The notes beneath the pieces were generated by a model. That model saw only the letters and a program-made list of their open reading frames with translations. It searched no databases and was not told the DNA's origin. Below, one piece after another: positions 43,523-56,010 of a stretch of DNA of 64,000 nucleotides. A program made the translations under genes and the position numbers. Location: assembly GCA_020746995.1 (NCBI GenBank), contig JAGPXD010000006.1, positions 682,001-746,000 of the forward strand, given 5' to 3'. This DNA is from Plectosphaerella cucumerina (lineage: Eukaryota; Ascomycota; Sordariomycetes; Glomerellales; Plectosphaerellaceae). How positions within the stretch are numbered: position 1 is the first letter of the stretch; each line of letters begins with the position of its first letter.

Positions 43523-45015
43523 ATGACCGACGACGTCCAGGCCACCTCTACCAACCCCCAGCCGCCCGCAACGGCGAGCGCGCCGCGACCGGCCATTGCG
43601 ACAGCCACGGGCGCCGCCGGCGGTCTTCGCCGATCAGCAACCGTTGACGAGAACACGACGCGCCGGCGATCGCGCTTCGAATCTCCGTCCGCCGCAGCAG
43701 CCCCGGGCGACCCCTTTGAAGGCGCCCGCCGCCGCAGCTCGACCTTCTCCGAATACAGCATGCATGAGGCCGGTGGCCTCTTCAACCCCAAGCCGCCCGG
43801 CGCCCGCCCTGCCGCCGAGGACAGCTCGAACTGGGCGTCCATCCCCCTGGCTTTCGCTCTCTTGCCCGCGGTCGGGGGTGTATTGTTCAAGAATGGCAGC
43901 TCCGTCGTGACGGACATCATGCTGCTTGGCCTGGCGGCCATCTTCCTGCACTGGTCGGTGACGCAGCCATGGTGAGTTTCCCTGCAGCGAGCTTCCAGGT
44001 GCTTCCTTGGATTCCGGGCTGACATGTGTCGCCAACTCGCAGGAACTGGTACCATTCCGCCCAAGAAGTGCGCGTGCAGGAGGAGCTCAGTGCGGAAATC
44101 GAGATCGAGGAGGATAGCGAGACGGAACACCAAGAAGGCTCTGTCGACCTGGACGCCAGCAGATCTCAAGACGGAGCGGCGGATGCACCATCGGAACATC
44201 GCGCACGTCCGGCGCGCGGGACTGCGAGGGGCGATGCGCTTGCCGAACTATACCTTCACGAAGTGCTTGCCCTCTCCGCCTGTTTTCTCCTGCCCGTCGT
44301 GGGCGCCTACCTGTTGCACGCCATTCGCAACCAGCTGAGCCGCCCCTCGGAAGGACTGGTCTCCAACTACAACCTCACCATCTTCCTGCTGGCGTCGGAG
44401 CTGCGGCCGCTGTCGCACCTGATGACGCTGGTTCAAGCCCGTACCCTCCATCTCCAGCGTCTCGTCACAGAAAACCCCGACCTGGCTCCCCCCGGCCAGC
44501 TCAGCCGGCTTCTGGAGAGACTCGAGGCGCTCGAGGCCGAGGCCGACTCCGGATCTCCATCGAGGCAGCGGAGCGGAACGCCCGAGCTGTACGCGGCCAA
44601 GCAGGAAAACATGGTGCGCGACGTGCGCAATGTGATCCAGCCGGAGCTCGACGCGCTGAACCGCGCCGTCCGCCGGTACGAGAAGAAGGCGACGCTCCTC
44701 TCAATGCAGACCGAGTCGAGGTTCAACTCGCTGGACGCGCGGCTGAACGATGCCCTCTCGCTCGCGGCGGCCGCTGCGAAGCACAGTACGTCGCCCGGGT
44801 TCTTCCAGTGGGCGGCCGAATCCTGCGTCGAGGCGGTCATGCTTCCGTTCAAGGCCTTCTTCTCCCTGATTCTCTTCCCCTTCCGGACGATGCTCCGGCT
44901 CATACAGGGCAAGAAGCCTTCGGAGAGGCGTTCGAAGTCGGGCAGAGGCTCCAGGTCGTCCAACCATGCCCGGTCTGGCGGCGACCGTCCGCCTGGTCGT
45001 ATCAGTCGCCGCTGA
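43523..45015 (+). CDS. Membrane protein with coiled coil, function unknown
   Basis: Model: join(43523..43971, 44043..45015), intron of 71 nt (GTGAGT...CGCAG), 473 aa. Residues 1-110 are disordered, with Arg-Arg-Ser sites (RRRSST) that look like kinase targets. Two hydrophobic segments at about 112-148 (IPLAFALLPAVGGVLF, DIMLLGLAAIFLHW) run into the conserved-looking WSVTQPWNWYHSAQEV at the splice. After an acidic linker, another hydrophobic pair lies at about 230-285 (ALSACFLLPVVGAYLLHAI). Residues about 330-400 are helical and probably coiled coil (LLERLEALEAEAD, DALNRAVRRYEKKA). An amphipathic or membrane segment follows near 430 (AFFSLILFPFRTMLRLI), then a basic tail. The layout suggests an ER or nuclear-envelope protein, but I do not recognise the family. 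Confidence 0.75.
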
Positions 45016-48000
45016 GCTGGCGACCGTTTGAACAGTCCGCCCATTCAGACTACGCGACATGCCACTTCTCACTTGAGGATGGTATGGGTCTTTTGCGAAG
45101 TGCGGGTTAGCAGAGGACGTCAGCCGTGGAGAGGGCATGCGGCTCAGCAGGACTGATATACTGCCTGTTGAGCGAGTATCCTCGACTTTGCTTCCATCGC
45201 GGGCGGCGGACTTGACCTGTCATGATCAGCCATGTTTTCCAACCCGAAATACGAGGCGTGTAGTGTGTTTTCTCCCTTGCAACGGCCATAGATGAAAAGC
45301 AACGTAGGTAGCTCAAGACAAACGATCAAACATGATCCTCTGCGGTGGGTGTGTTGTATGACGGGCTCGGAGAGACACGTCGGAATGGTCTCACGGAGAA
45401 AAAAGAGAGAAACAACATCGGCCCGAGCCAGGACAAGACGTCCCCTCCTCAGCCTCGCGGGGTTCAGCTCATGCAATGATCACCATTGGCACAGCTTGCA
45501 CTGCACCCAAGAAGGATGGGGATGCCAGCCAGCACGGCCCTCATGCTCTCTGGTGGTCGCGAAATTACACTCACCAGGCTTGCTCCGGTTTTGCAGCGTC
45601 GGCGTCTCACAAGGGTGGGCGGCGGATGCATGCCGTGGAACAGCTGAGACGAACGGCGGGAAGGTTGTTCATGCATCGGGGAGGTCCCGGCAGCATATGC
45701 GCCCCGCCAGAATGGGTCCTCCCACTGCGATCTGCTTCTGGTGCAGCTGCGGCAGAGCTAGCGTCTGCAGTTGCGGCATTGGACGAACAGCCTACAGCTG
45801 CTGTGCCGACAGCGCTGGTCGGACGTGGGGGAGGCCGGACGGCGGACGGGCAGCCAAAGCAACTTCAACGCATCGCGGATCCACACACACACCTCCATCC
45901 ATCGTCAAGCCTCCCCGGGTGGTCGTTGGTTGTGTGTGTGACTGGAGACTGGAGATGTGCGACTGGAAGGAGCGCCTTTCGTGGAGATTAAGACGCCCCG
46001 GTCTGTCGGTGAAGTGTGACGCGACTTGGACGCCCAAAGACGCGTCTGGGCCGGGCGATGGCGTCGACCGAGGTGTTTCAATGGGTTGGGTAGAGTTTGT
46101 TAGTGGGTGGATGGTACGTTGCCCGTTGAGCATGTGGTATTCCGAGGAAGACAGTGGCTCGCGCTACAACGATACGTCGGCCACTGAATGGCTTCATGCG
46201 TTGAGCAGGCATGTGCCAGGTGAGGCAACAAGTGAGAGGCAGAGAGGCATGACGGTGGCCAAATAGTGTTGCGGTGAGGTCGGGGAAAAGAATGAGGTTG
46301 CCTCTTCGGGTGAGGTCGGGGTGTACCAGGCGTGTATTTTTGCTTTCGGAGGTCACGGAGGCGGAGAATGGTGAGGTGGTGCTTGTGTCTGTGGTTGTGT
46401 TCCTGCAACGTGAGGTTGGTGGTGATGGTGCGCGACCTGGCTACGGGGTACAGTGGAAGTGGCCTGCAGCGCGGTGGGGACTCGCGGGACCGGGAGTGGT
46501 TAGTGGCGGTGATCGGCTCTGCGGCCGTCGATTAGGGCAGGGCAGGCACAGGAACAGGGCAGGCGCCAGGCACTAAACTCGGGTACTCCACGGTCCAACT
46601 CCATCTCAGTGCCCCCTCCTCCCAGTGCTTTTTCTCTGAGTCGAGTCCCTCCCCGCCGCCCGACGTCAAACTTGAATGATGATCCGCCCACCCAGTCTCG
46701 CCTCTGCTGCCGACGAGCATGCATCGCGGCCGATCGAATTGCTTCTGGCTCTGCTAGGCCTATATGCACGCATTGCTTCTCTCAGCCACAGACAGCTAAC
46801 GCACCACTCTTAGGTGGTCTGCATCCCCCGTCGAGGATCAGGATCACGCTCGAACCAGTCCCGCAGTGTCGCCGTTCATGCGCCCTCAGCTCCGCCTCAG
46901 GAGGCCGTCATGCTCTCAGGGGATACACGTCCAGGGACCAGGCCTGTACTTGTTTCGTCACTGGGGATCACACACCCGAACAGCCCTCCCGCTGGTTGTA
47001 CCCCTGAGGACTCGACACCCCTCGTCCAATCGGCACATTACGCCTCCCGTCTGCCACACACCCCTCTGCCTTCGTCCCGGATCATGTTCCTGCCCAGAGC
47101 CGCTAGTAGACGCACTCGACGGCACCGGCCCAACCCACGCAAATTGGACGAACTCTTGGGACCATCTCCCGTGCGGTACATCGACTGGAACCATGACGGA
47201 CGCACGACGTTTCTCGTTTTCGCCCAGACGTGCGTTCCTTCGTTGGGACTGTGTTCCCCGTCGCTCTACCTGCGGTGCCCGCCCGCCTGCGAACGCCGTC
47301 CAAGCAAAATCGGGAGATTGGCCCAAGAAGGTTCAGCCGCTTCCAGGTCCTCCGATACGTAGACGCCACCCTCCTCTAGAATTTGCTTCACAGCACGTCC
47401 TCACTTTGTGCTGGGCACCCCGTTCCATCCGGTCTGCGTCTCTGCTCGGCCTCCCGCGAGCTGTTGGCTCTCACAACTGGGTCAAATGATCAGACGAGAG
47501 GACTCGTCTGAACACTCGGTCCCAACGGCCCGCGTGCTGTCAAGCAGCTCCCCTTCCAGTGCTCCCATCCGTCGTTCGTTCACGTATCAGAAAGCCTGGT
47601 GGCGGCGGTCCTCCGCGGTCACCCCCGTTCACCGACTGACACGCCACTTTGACTTTGAATCTCGGCATCAAGCACGGCGGGGGCCCTGCTGTCTCGTTGC
47701 TTTCCCCTGGATACAGTTTGATCGCCTTGTCCGGCCACGGAACACCCACCGCAGGCCGAAAGCCCACCTTGCCCACCCAGTATCACTCTCTCGTCTGCCC
47801 CGAACCAGGCACCCTGGCTCCTTGTCACCCCCCTCTTCCTCCGATCCGCCCCTCCCCCCTGTTCCTGTTCCGGCCCCTAGGCTTTCAACCACCTTGCTCC
47901 ACCAGACTGCCATCTGATCGACCGCTTATACGTTCGTCTCGTCGTCTGTGGCTGCAAGCTGGGCCCTTCTTTTCTCCAGGCTTCCCTCTTCCTCGCTCCT

Positions 48001-48271
48001 CCTCCCCTCCTCCTCATTCTCTTCCGTCCACTCGTCCTCGGGGCTTACTCTCGCTCTTGCTATCCTCTCCTTGGGCCTACTCCTCCGCCTGCCTGTCGTT
48101 TACTATCGTTACTCACCCATAATCATGCTCTGAAGGACTCTGACGTCGTATCGACTTTCCCGAGCCGTAGCTCTGTCATTATTCCCCTGATACCCCAGAC
48201 ATTTGCTTTGCTCTTTGCCCAGTACATCACTTACCAGTACTTACACCTTAATATCTACCCTACCGCCCATC
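45016..48271. other. Long intergenic region
   Basis: About 3.3 kb with no supported gene. A plus-strand frame at 45292-46266 is 324 codons long, but it is rich in Cys, Trp and Arg with no motif, as expected of a chance frame. Several ORFs of 150-200 codons between 46.8 and 47.9 kb are similar. From about 47.5 kb to 48.27 kb the plus strand is C/T-rich, probably the leader of the next gene. Confidence 0.5.
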
Positions 48272-51200
48272 ATGAGGCTCCAAACCTACCAGACCTGGCT
48301 CCTGGTCTGCCTGGCCTTGCTCCTTCAGTTCTCAACCACCACCGCCTTGGGACCTGTACGCAGGCAGGATGACTCCCGGTCCACACCGTCACCATCAACA
48401 CCACCCTCCACTACTCGCCAGACTCGATCTTCCTCAGAACAGACGTTTACGCCACGCTCAAGAGAGGAAGAGAGCAGCGCTTCCAGCGTCAGGACGACAC
48501 CTTCCTCGGCCGACTTCAGTAGTGCCCTCCCAACCGCCACAGGCATCGCCGACGGCGAGGACGCGCTTCCACTCAACGGTTGGTGTCTTCTGCCCTAGCA
48601 GAAGATGTATGGCCGGAGCTGACAGTGGTCTAGGAACGATCCCTGATGGACAGCTGCCGATCCAGCCTGCCGTCACCCCCGGATGGGGTGTCGCGGGTGT
48701 GATCCTCCTTCTTTCCGGTTCCGTCCACGCCCTCATCGGCATCAAGAATCCCCGCGTTCATACCTTCTTCTCTACGGCGTACCTGACCGGGCTGGGTACC
48801 GCGGTACTCATCATCTACATCATGGTGCCCCCCATCCCGCTAGCTGTTCAGGGAGCCTACGTCGTCGCAGTCGTCTTGACGGGTGCCATTTTGGGCGCCA
48901 TCGCGACCTTCTTCAAGGAAATCACCGAAGGGTTTGCCTGCATGCTTGGCGGTTTCTGCCTCGGCATGTGGCTGCTCTGCCTTCGATCTGGTGGGCTGCT
49001 GCCGCCTGGCTCGATTGGCCCGGTCATTTTGATCATCTCCTTCACTGCCGCTTCGTTTATGCTCTACTTCAGCCGCTGGACTCGCGACTACACGCTCATC
49101 TTCAGCATCTCCTTCAGTGGTGCCACAGCGACTGTTCTCGGCATTGATTGCTTCTCCAGAGCCGGACTGAAGGAGTTCTGGGCATACATCTGGAACCTCA
49201 ACGATAACCTCTTCCCACTTGGAACCCACACATATCCTCTGACCCGCGGGATTGAAGTGGAACTTGCGGCCGTCGTCATCCTCAGTCTCGCCGGCATCAT
49301 CTCCCAGCTGAAGCTGTGGAAAGTCATCAAGGAGCACCGGGCGAAGAAGGAGGCTGAGCGCGCAGAGGGCCAGCGGAGTTTGGATCAAGAGGAGGAAGCA
49401 GTTGGTCGCACCATCGAGGCCGAGAACGCTAGAGAAAGAAAGCTCTGGGAACGCACATACGGCAACGGGGACTCGCAGAGCATTGCTCCCTCAAACTCGA
49501 ACGATTCGGGCTACGCAAACAATGTCGAAGGCGAGAAGAACATGGACGGCACCGGGAACATCAAGAACAGCAGACCAGGCTCGGCAGTGCAGGTCCAGGT
49601 CGTCGAGATGGACCAGATCTCCCCAGTCGAGGAGCAGCCTCCCGCCGTGCCGCCCAAGGCCTATCAGCCTGCTTCCGTCATGTCGCGTGCCGAGCACGGT
49701 GGCTCGGTGACCGTCCGGGTTGCTCACGACGACACACATCCCGCGCCCCCTGTCGGCTCAGCCGATACTCCTGGAGAGACGAACACCTGGTCGATGCCGG
49801 AAAAGTCGACTGCTGGTGAGAAGAGGGAGGTTCCGGCGGACCATTCTTCTGTCGCCCCCGCAGTTGTACCTCTGCCCTTTGCCGTCCCAAGCCACTACGA
49901 TGATGAGCCCAGGCAGGATGACGAGCGTTCTTCTGTGGCGACGTTCGCAGATGAGGACGTTCAGGTTCTCGCAAAGACGCAGAAGCGTGCTTCTTTGGCC
50001 AGGCGGTTGTCGCAGATGTCGATGGACAAACTGAGGAGGCTTTCACAGCGAGAGTCCAAGACGGGGCAGGCCGACGCCAACGCAAGCGAGGAAGAGCTTG
50101 TGATTCCGAGAACACGACACGATCCCGACAACGGCTCCATCGCTGCCACAATGGATCTTGATAGCCTCGATGGAGACTCGAGGTCGATTGCTGGAGCTAG
50201 CCGCCACAGCATGGCCATGTCCATCAACGAGGCCGGCGGCGACTCGGCCGAGACTGCCCGTGGCGAAACATCTACCAAGCACACATCTGCATCCGAGACT
50301 ATCATGACCAGCACCGTTGGCTCTGCCAATGCTGAAAAGATGGACACGACTTCGACCATTCCCGCCGAAGCCAGCGTTGAGAACAAGGATACAGCTGCCC
50401 CCGTCGACTCTCCTACTGAAGCAGTTACAGACAAGGAAGATGCCGCCTCGCGCAAGGCCAAGTCTACTGTTTCGGCCGTCGAGTCGGTGCCTGTCAACCT
50501 GACAGAGAACCATCTCCCTCATGCACTCTCCCGGGTTGCCATGTCCTACCGCACGAACGAGTGGGCCAAGCACCTGAGCCACGCGGACGTGCCTGTGCCC
50601 GACACACTGCACATCAGTGAGCCTGCCGAAGATGAGTCGGCGGCTGAGGTCGCCGCCCCCGTGGACCTACAAGAACTTCAGCAGACGGCTGAGACGGGCA
50701 CACCGGCGCCTCTGCCTCGATCCAACAGCGCCATGGGCCACTCGCTCGTCAGGGCGGACTCCCAGCTGTCGATGGCTGCACCTCCTGGCCGCCAAGTCAG
50801 CGGCATCGCAGGCCTTCCCAGCCAGTCGGCGACGATCAGCCGGCAAACTTCCTTCGCTGGCCCTGGACGCATCTCGGCAAACCCGCAGATGCGACACATG
50901 TTGCCGGGAGAAGGGCCCGGTACCCTTTCCCGTGCCGATTCCCGGAGCAGCTCCTCGGCAACGGGATCTGTGGCTGGAGCTTCCGCCACGGAGAGGCCAC
51001 CGGTGCCGGGGGTCGTCAGCTACTCCAGCCCGCAGACGCTCATCGGTCAGAGGGACATCTACCTCCGCAACAAGATGAGCGCCACCACCATCCCAGCATC
51101 AATGGCAACGCCAGACCTGTACGCTATGCAGAACATGCCGGTCGAACCTGCGTATGCGCCTTCGCCGATTGGCGACGCAGATGACCTACCCCTAAGCCAG

Positions 51201-51707
51201 AGGCGGGACATGATGCGACGCAACAGCGCGCTGCGATCATCGGTTTCCTTCAGCGAAAGGCCCCCCAGCGGGCTCTACGCCAGGCCTGTGAGCTTCTCGT
51301 CAGAGGCACTGCCTTTTGACTCCCACCAACCCCAGCGATACTCGACCCTCCCTTCCCAAGCAACTCGAGATTCGCAGCTCGCGGCGTTCCGGCAATCCGT
51401 CCAGATGGACATGCGCTCCGGCACACCCATCATGAACACGGGAGCTCGGAGGGAGTCGTTTTACGGGGCTGCTTACGGGTCCAGCACCGGCCTGGATCGC
51501 GAGCTTGAGGTGCAGCGCAGCATTGACGCGCAGCGAGCGATGATGCTGGAGCAGAAGGGCGCGGAGGCGCAGAGGCGAGAGATGGAGAGGGGGGAGAAGG
51601 AACGGGCTGATCGGGCGTATATGACGATGATGCAGAGTGGGCAGTGGAATGATGCGCATCGTGATATGTTGCGCAAGATGCAGAGCGCGGCGAACATTAG
51701 GGATTGA
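48272..51707 (+). CDS. DUF4203 (TM7S3/TM198-like) multispanning membrane protein
   Basis: Model: join(48272..48578, 48634..51707), intron of 55 nt with the less common donor GTTGGT and end CTGACAGTGGTCTAG, 1126 aa. Only this donor keeps the frame. A signal peptide is clear (LLVCLALLLQFSTTTALG), followed by a Ser/Thr-rich lumenal stretch. Residues about 115-340 hold seven hydrophobic segments with the alternating small-residue pattern of the DUF4203 domain (WGVAGVILLLSGSVHALIG, FLCLG/MWLLCLRSGGLLPPG region, YTLIFSISFSGATA). A short basic-acidic coil follows (KVIKEHRAKKEAERAEGQ), and then about 750 residues of disordered Ser/Pro/Ala-rich tail. The family is uncharacterised in fungi; the human TMEM198 relative has been linked to Wnt signalling, which does not transfer here. 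It presumably sits in the plasma or vacuolar membrane. Confidence 0.85.
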
Positions 51708-52303
51708 GGAGGGGTTTGCGGGATGTTGTTGTGTTTGCATTGTTATACCCCCAGGAGGAGTTTTGGAAACCGGGACACTGACAGCAGGTGCCTGAGACAG
51801 GGGCACACAGATATACCACACGGACTTCATATTCGTAATGTCAATACCTTTGTATCATGCTGGGTAGTCGGCCTCCTTCGTCGTCTGCCGACCGATACCG
51901 CCAGCGGAGGAAGAAAAGTCCGCCCTGGGAGGCTCAACCGCCATCGGGCGGACGGTAATAAGCCCGGATCCTTCACCAACAGCGCCGCCTTACAGGGCGA
52001 GCAGGGGCAGAGTGGGGCCCAGCTTTCTCGGCGCCGTAGCAGACACGGCGATTCCGCCGAAGGGGGGCGATGTCGTGCCGGGTGGTATTTTTGCATTTGC
52101 TCCCGGGGGCCGCGTCTTCTTGAGACTCGAGCGGTCAACGCAGTTCGGTTTGCGGTTGCTTTGCGGTTCTTACTTTTACTTACTGATTGATTCAATTGCT
52201 GCTATATTCTTGTCTTCCAGGACGACGGCTGGCCTGAGAACATTGAGAAAAAGGCCCCTGAGCCATCGGCGAAATAGGCGTGACGTCTTCATGTCGAACA
52301 ATC
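51708..52303. other. Transporter promoter region
   Basis: About 600 nt. It includes a CRE-like TGACGTC at about 52281-52287 close to the coding start and a short upstream ORF (separate entry). No gene. Confidence 0.5.
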
Positions 52304-52320
52304 ATGGGCACGACAAATGA
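52291..52320 (+). promoter_or_regulatory. uORF overlapping the transporter start codon
   Basis: ATG at 52291 opens a 9-codon frame ending TGA at 52318-52320 and passes over the main ATG at 52304 in a different frame. Ribosomes that use it cannot easily reinitiate at 52304, so it should lower transporter synthesis if it is in the mRNA. This is seen in the sequence; the effect is inferred. Confidence 0.5.
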
Positions 52321-53953
52321 GAGACCACCCGGCGACGACATGCCGGCGCAAGATATCCCCGGACCACCACGCGAGCCTTCAGGCTTCAAGGGGACGCTTC
52401 TCAAAATCGGCCGGTTCCTCTGGGCGCAGCACATCGTCATCGGCTTCGGGCTCGCATGCCTTTTTGGATATCTATTCCCCCGTACGTCTTCCTCTATCTC
52501 CCTTCTTCAAAATACTCACACCCTTCCAGACGTAGCCGCCCGCGGCGGCATCATAAAGTCAGAATACTCCGTCATCTACGGCGCCATCGCCTTCATCTTC
52601 CTCGTCAGCGGGCTGCAGCTCTCCCCCGCCAAGCTGCGGGAACACACGATGAACGTACGCCTGCATATCCTCGTGCAATCCATCAGCTTCATCCTCTTCC
52701 CCGTCGTTCTCCTCAGTACGTCCCCCTCTCACCGAGTCCTGATTAAGTGCTCACCGACAAAGTCATCATCTACATCGCCATCGCCGCCGGCGCCTTGCGC
52801 GATAAGACAATCGACACCTCCGTCCTGGTCGGCATGCTCGTCACAGCCTGCATCCCGACTACAATCGCCTCCAACGTAGTCATGACCCGTGCCGCTGGCG
52901 GCGACGATGCGGCCGCCATTATCGAGGTTGTCATCGGCAATGTCGTCGGGAGCTTCATCTCCCCGTTTCTGATTTACGGATTCCTTCCCAAGACGCCAGA
53001 GTTCGATGCCTGGCAGCCCGCGAGTCCCGATACCATCGCCAATATGTACAGCGGCGTCATGATGCAGCTCGGCCTCAGTGTCTTGTTGCCCCTGGCAGTG
53101 GGTCAGGCCCTGCGCTGGACGCTTGAGAAGCAGGTTGAGTGGGTTCTGAGGGTTCTCAAGCTGGGGAGGTTATCGGGGATTTGTCTTATTCTCCTCGTGT
53201 GGTGAGTGTTCCTGAGATGCCTGCTCACTCGAATGAACACCCGCTCACGATACCTTCAGGACAACCTTTTCAGGTGCCTTCCAGACCGGCGCTCTCACCG
53301 ACACCCCCACCGCTAGCATCATCTTCAACGTCTTCATGAACCTAGCCATCTACATCCTCTTCACCCTCATCTGCTTCTTCGCCGCCCGTCCCCCACCCTG
53401 GCTCAGCGCCCGCATCAACCCCCTCATCGCCGACTCCCATTTCGCAACCCGCTTCCTCCCCTCCCTCCTCCGCCGCTTCCTCCGCCTCCGGCCCCTCTCC
53501 CGCCAGGAGACCATAGCCGTCTGCTTCTGCGGCGCCGCCAAGACAACCTCCCTCGGCATCCCCCTCGTCTCCGCCATGTGGCGCGACGCCGACGACCTGA
53601 CCGTGGCCCTCCTCCAGGTCCCCGTGCTCCTCTACACGGTGGAGCAGGTCTTTATCGCGCAGGGCGTTGTGTACTTCTTCAAATGGTACCTGCGGCGGAG
53701 CAGCGGCAAGCCCGACTCCGAGAGCGAAATAGGACAACAGACTTCGGAGGAGCAGCGTGACCAGGCGGAGGACGAGACGATAGAGTCACGTCGCGCGGGA
53801 ACGGGCGGGGCGAGCGATCAACATGTCGACGGTGCCATGGCGCGACATGGCACGGAAGATGATAACGAAAAGGCGGAAGCAGGGGAAACAGTCCAGAACG
53901 GAACGACGGAGGCCGGCGCGGGCGCAGCGCCCAGCCTCCAGCGGATAAAGTAA
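52304..53953 (+). CDS. RCH1: RCH1/SLC10A7-like (SBF-like) membrane transporter
   Basis: Model: join(52304..52481, 52530..52715, 52763..53201, 53260..53953), introns of 48, 47 and 58 nt, 498 aa. About ten hydrophobic segments in the bile-acid:sodium symporter-like fold are present. Typical blocks: VAARGGIIKSEYSVIYGAIA, FLVSGLQLSPAKL, ACIPTTIASNVVMTRAAGGD, VIGNVVGSFISPFL, and, in the second half, SRQETIAVCFCGAAKTTSLG followed by a TM with VPVLLYTVEQVF. The SNVVMTxAAGG and CGAAKTxxLG pair are marks of the RCH1/SLC10A7 group. In yeasts Rch1 sits in the plasma membrane and restrains calcium uptake; human SLC10A7 also affects calcium. The C-terminal tail of about 85 residues is acidic and polar. 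All three splice joins preserve the frame. Confidence 0.88.
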
Positions 53954-54178
53954 TAGTTGCCGTGATATTTGTCATGGGATCGATCACATGGACACTTGTC
54001 CTCAGGAGACATGCAGTCATAGCACGCATGATCCAAAGCAAAGAATTCAAATCTTTTCGTTCATCGTCTCAGCTACGTCAAAGTCCCTCTCAACTGTATA
54101 TAGATCATGTCATCATCATGCCTGCTACGCGGCCCGCGCCAACACGACGCATTCCCTCCCATGTACCGAGTATCTAGT

Positions 54179-56010
54179 TTACTCCGACTTGATGAGGCTG
54201 TCGAAGAGGGGCTTGAGGCTCTTGGCGCTCTTCTTGGGGTAGCGCTTCTGGTTGTCGTTGTAGTCGACGTAAGTAACGCCGAAGCGGGTGACGTAGCCCT
54301 CGGCCCACTCGAAGTTGTCGAGCAGCGACCAGGCCATGTAGCCCTTGACCTTGCAGCCGTCCTGGGTGACGGCGGCGGCGAGGGCCTTGACATAGGTGTC
54401 GAAGTACTCGGTGCGAAGGGTGTCGTCGAGGATCTCATCGACCGACTTGTCGCTCTCCTTGAGGATGGAGGTGCCGTTCTCGGTGACGTAGATCTCGGGG
54501 TAGCCGTAGCGCTTGGACAGCCAGTTGATGAGGTTGCGGAAGCCCTGGGGGTTGGGGCGCAGCCAGGGGGACTCGGTCTCGGGGCCGATGCACTCGCCGC
54601 TCTTGGACCAGAAGAGGGTCTCGAGGTTGCCGAGGAAGTCCTCAGGCTCGGGCTCGGTGGTCTTGTGCTTGATGTAGTTGGCGGTGTAGTGGTTCATGCC
54701 GTAGAAGTCGTTGGAGCCGTGGACGAGGGCCTTCTCCTCGTCGGTGAAGGTGGGGAGGCGGTCGCCGAGCTGCTTGAGCATCGAGTCGGGGTACTTGCCG
54801 AAGTAGATGGGGTCGGCGAACCAAGAGATGGCGAACTCGATCTTACGGTCGGCGGCCTCGACGTCGGCGGGGTCCTCGGGGTCCCAGGGGTAGGTGCCGT
54901 CACCGTTGAGGGTGATGCCGATCTGGCCCTTGTCGGTGGGCTTGAACTCCTCGCGGTAGACCTTGACGGCGCGGCCATGGGCAACGAGGAGGTTGTGGCC
55001 GACGATCCAGGGCTCGGTGGCGCTGTCGCCCTCAGCCGACTTGGAGCGGTCCGAGGTGCGGCCGGGGGCGAACTGGCCGACGTTGTAGCCGAGGATGGAC
55101 GAGCACCAGGGCTCGTTGAAGGTGATCCAGTTCTTGCACTTGGGGATGGCCTTGAAGACGACGCGAGCGTAGTTCTCAAAGTCAAGGGGGAACTCGGTCC
55201 TGTTGCGCAGGCCGCCGTAGCGCTCCTCGAGGCCGTTGGGAAGATCCCAGTGGAAGAGGGTGATGAAGGGGGTGATGCCGGCCTCGAGGAGGTCGTCGAC
55301 GAACTTGACGTAGTGGTCCAGGCCAGCCTGGTTGATCTCGTCGCCGCGGCCGCCGACGGGGATGATGCGGGACCAGGCGAGCGAGAAGCGGTAGCAGCGG
55401 GCGCCGAGGTCCTTCAGGAGGGTGATGTCCTGCTCGGTGCGGTTGTAAGAGTCGCAGGCGACGACGCCGGAGCTGCCGTCGGCGATCTTGCCGGGGATCT
55501 TGCAGAACTCATCCCAGATGGTCGAGCCACGACCGTCGACATCGGCGGCACCCTCGATCTGGTAGCTACACACGCACACGTCAGGTCAGCCTTCGAAGTC
55601 TGGGTGTGGGGCGTGGAGCGTCGCTCGCGGGGTTGTAGGAGGGGAAATGGCCAAAACGCCCGTCCTCCACAGGCACGCGATGCATAAAGCACGCGGACGG
55701 GAAAATAGACGAGGAGGGGAGGGGCGGAATGCCAGGATGAATGATCAATTGGAAACAGGTCGAAAAAGGAGGACGTCGTCCATCCGCGGTCGAGGTGTCC
55801 GAAAATGGACAAATGGCCCAAGAGGTGGGGGGAGGGGTAAATTGTGAACCTGGTGTGTGTAGTGGGGTGATGGCGGGAGGAGGAACCTCCATTCGAGGGG
55901 AAAATGTGCAGAACGATGGGAGCCTTGGGAATACAGATAGGGTAAATAGATGGAGGGAGGACATACGCAGCCGTGGCGAAACCCCACTGGAAGTCGGCGG
56001 GAAGAGACAT
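54179..56010 (-). CDS. GH1 beta-glucosidase, intracellular type
   Basis: Model: complement(54179..55565, 55967..56010), one intron of 401 nt, 476 aa. It cleaves terminal beta-D-glucosides such as cellobiose. Family 1 marks: FQWGFATAAYQIEGA at the N-terminus (split by the intron after ATAA), WDEFCKIPGKI, CYRFSLAWSRIIP, the acid/base Glu166 in TFNEPW, the nucleophile Glu377 in VTENGTS, and WSLLDNFEWAEGY near the C-terminus. No signal peptide precedes the barrel, so the enzyme is cytosolic, like the GH1 enzymes that in cellulolytic ascomycetes hydrolyse imported cellodextrins. Codon bias is strong and GC-rich, as in highly expressed genes, and this gives a 526-codon antisense frame that is not a gene. 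The intron is unusually long for this window. Confidence 0.95.

Noticed and set aside
45292..46266. 324-codon Cys-rich frame, considered as a secreted cysteine-rich protein
   Set aside because: It has no signal peptide, the Cys spacing is irregular, and Trp/Arg content is what chance translation of this DNA gives.
54107..55687. 526-codon plus-strand frame opposite the beta-glucosidase
   Set aside because: The same antisense effect of codon bias; composition is Val/Gly/Glu-rich with no domain.
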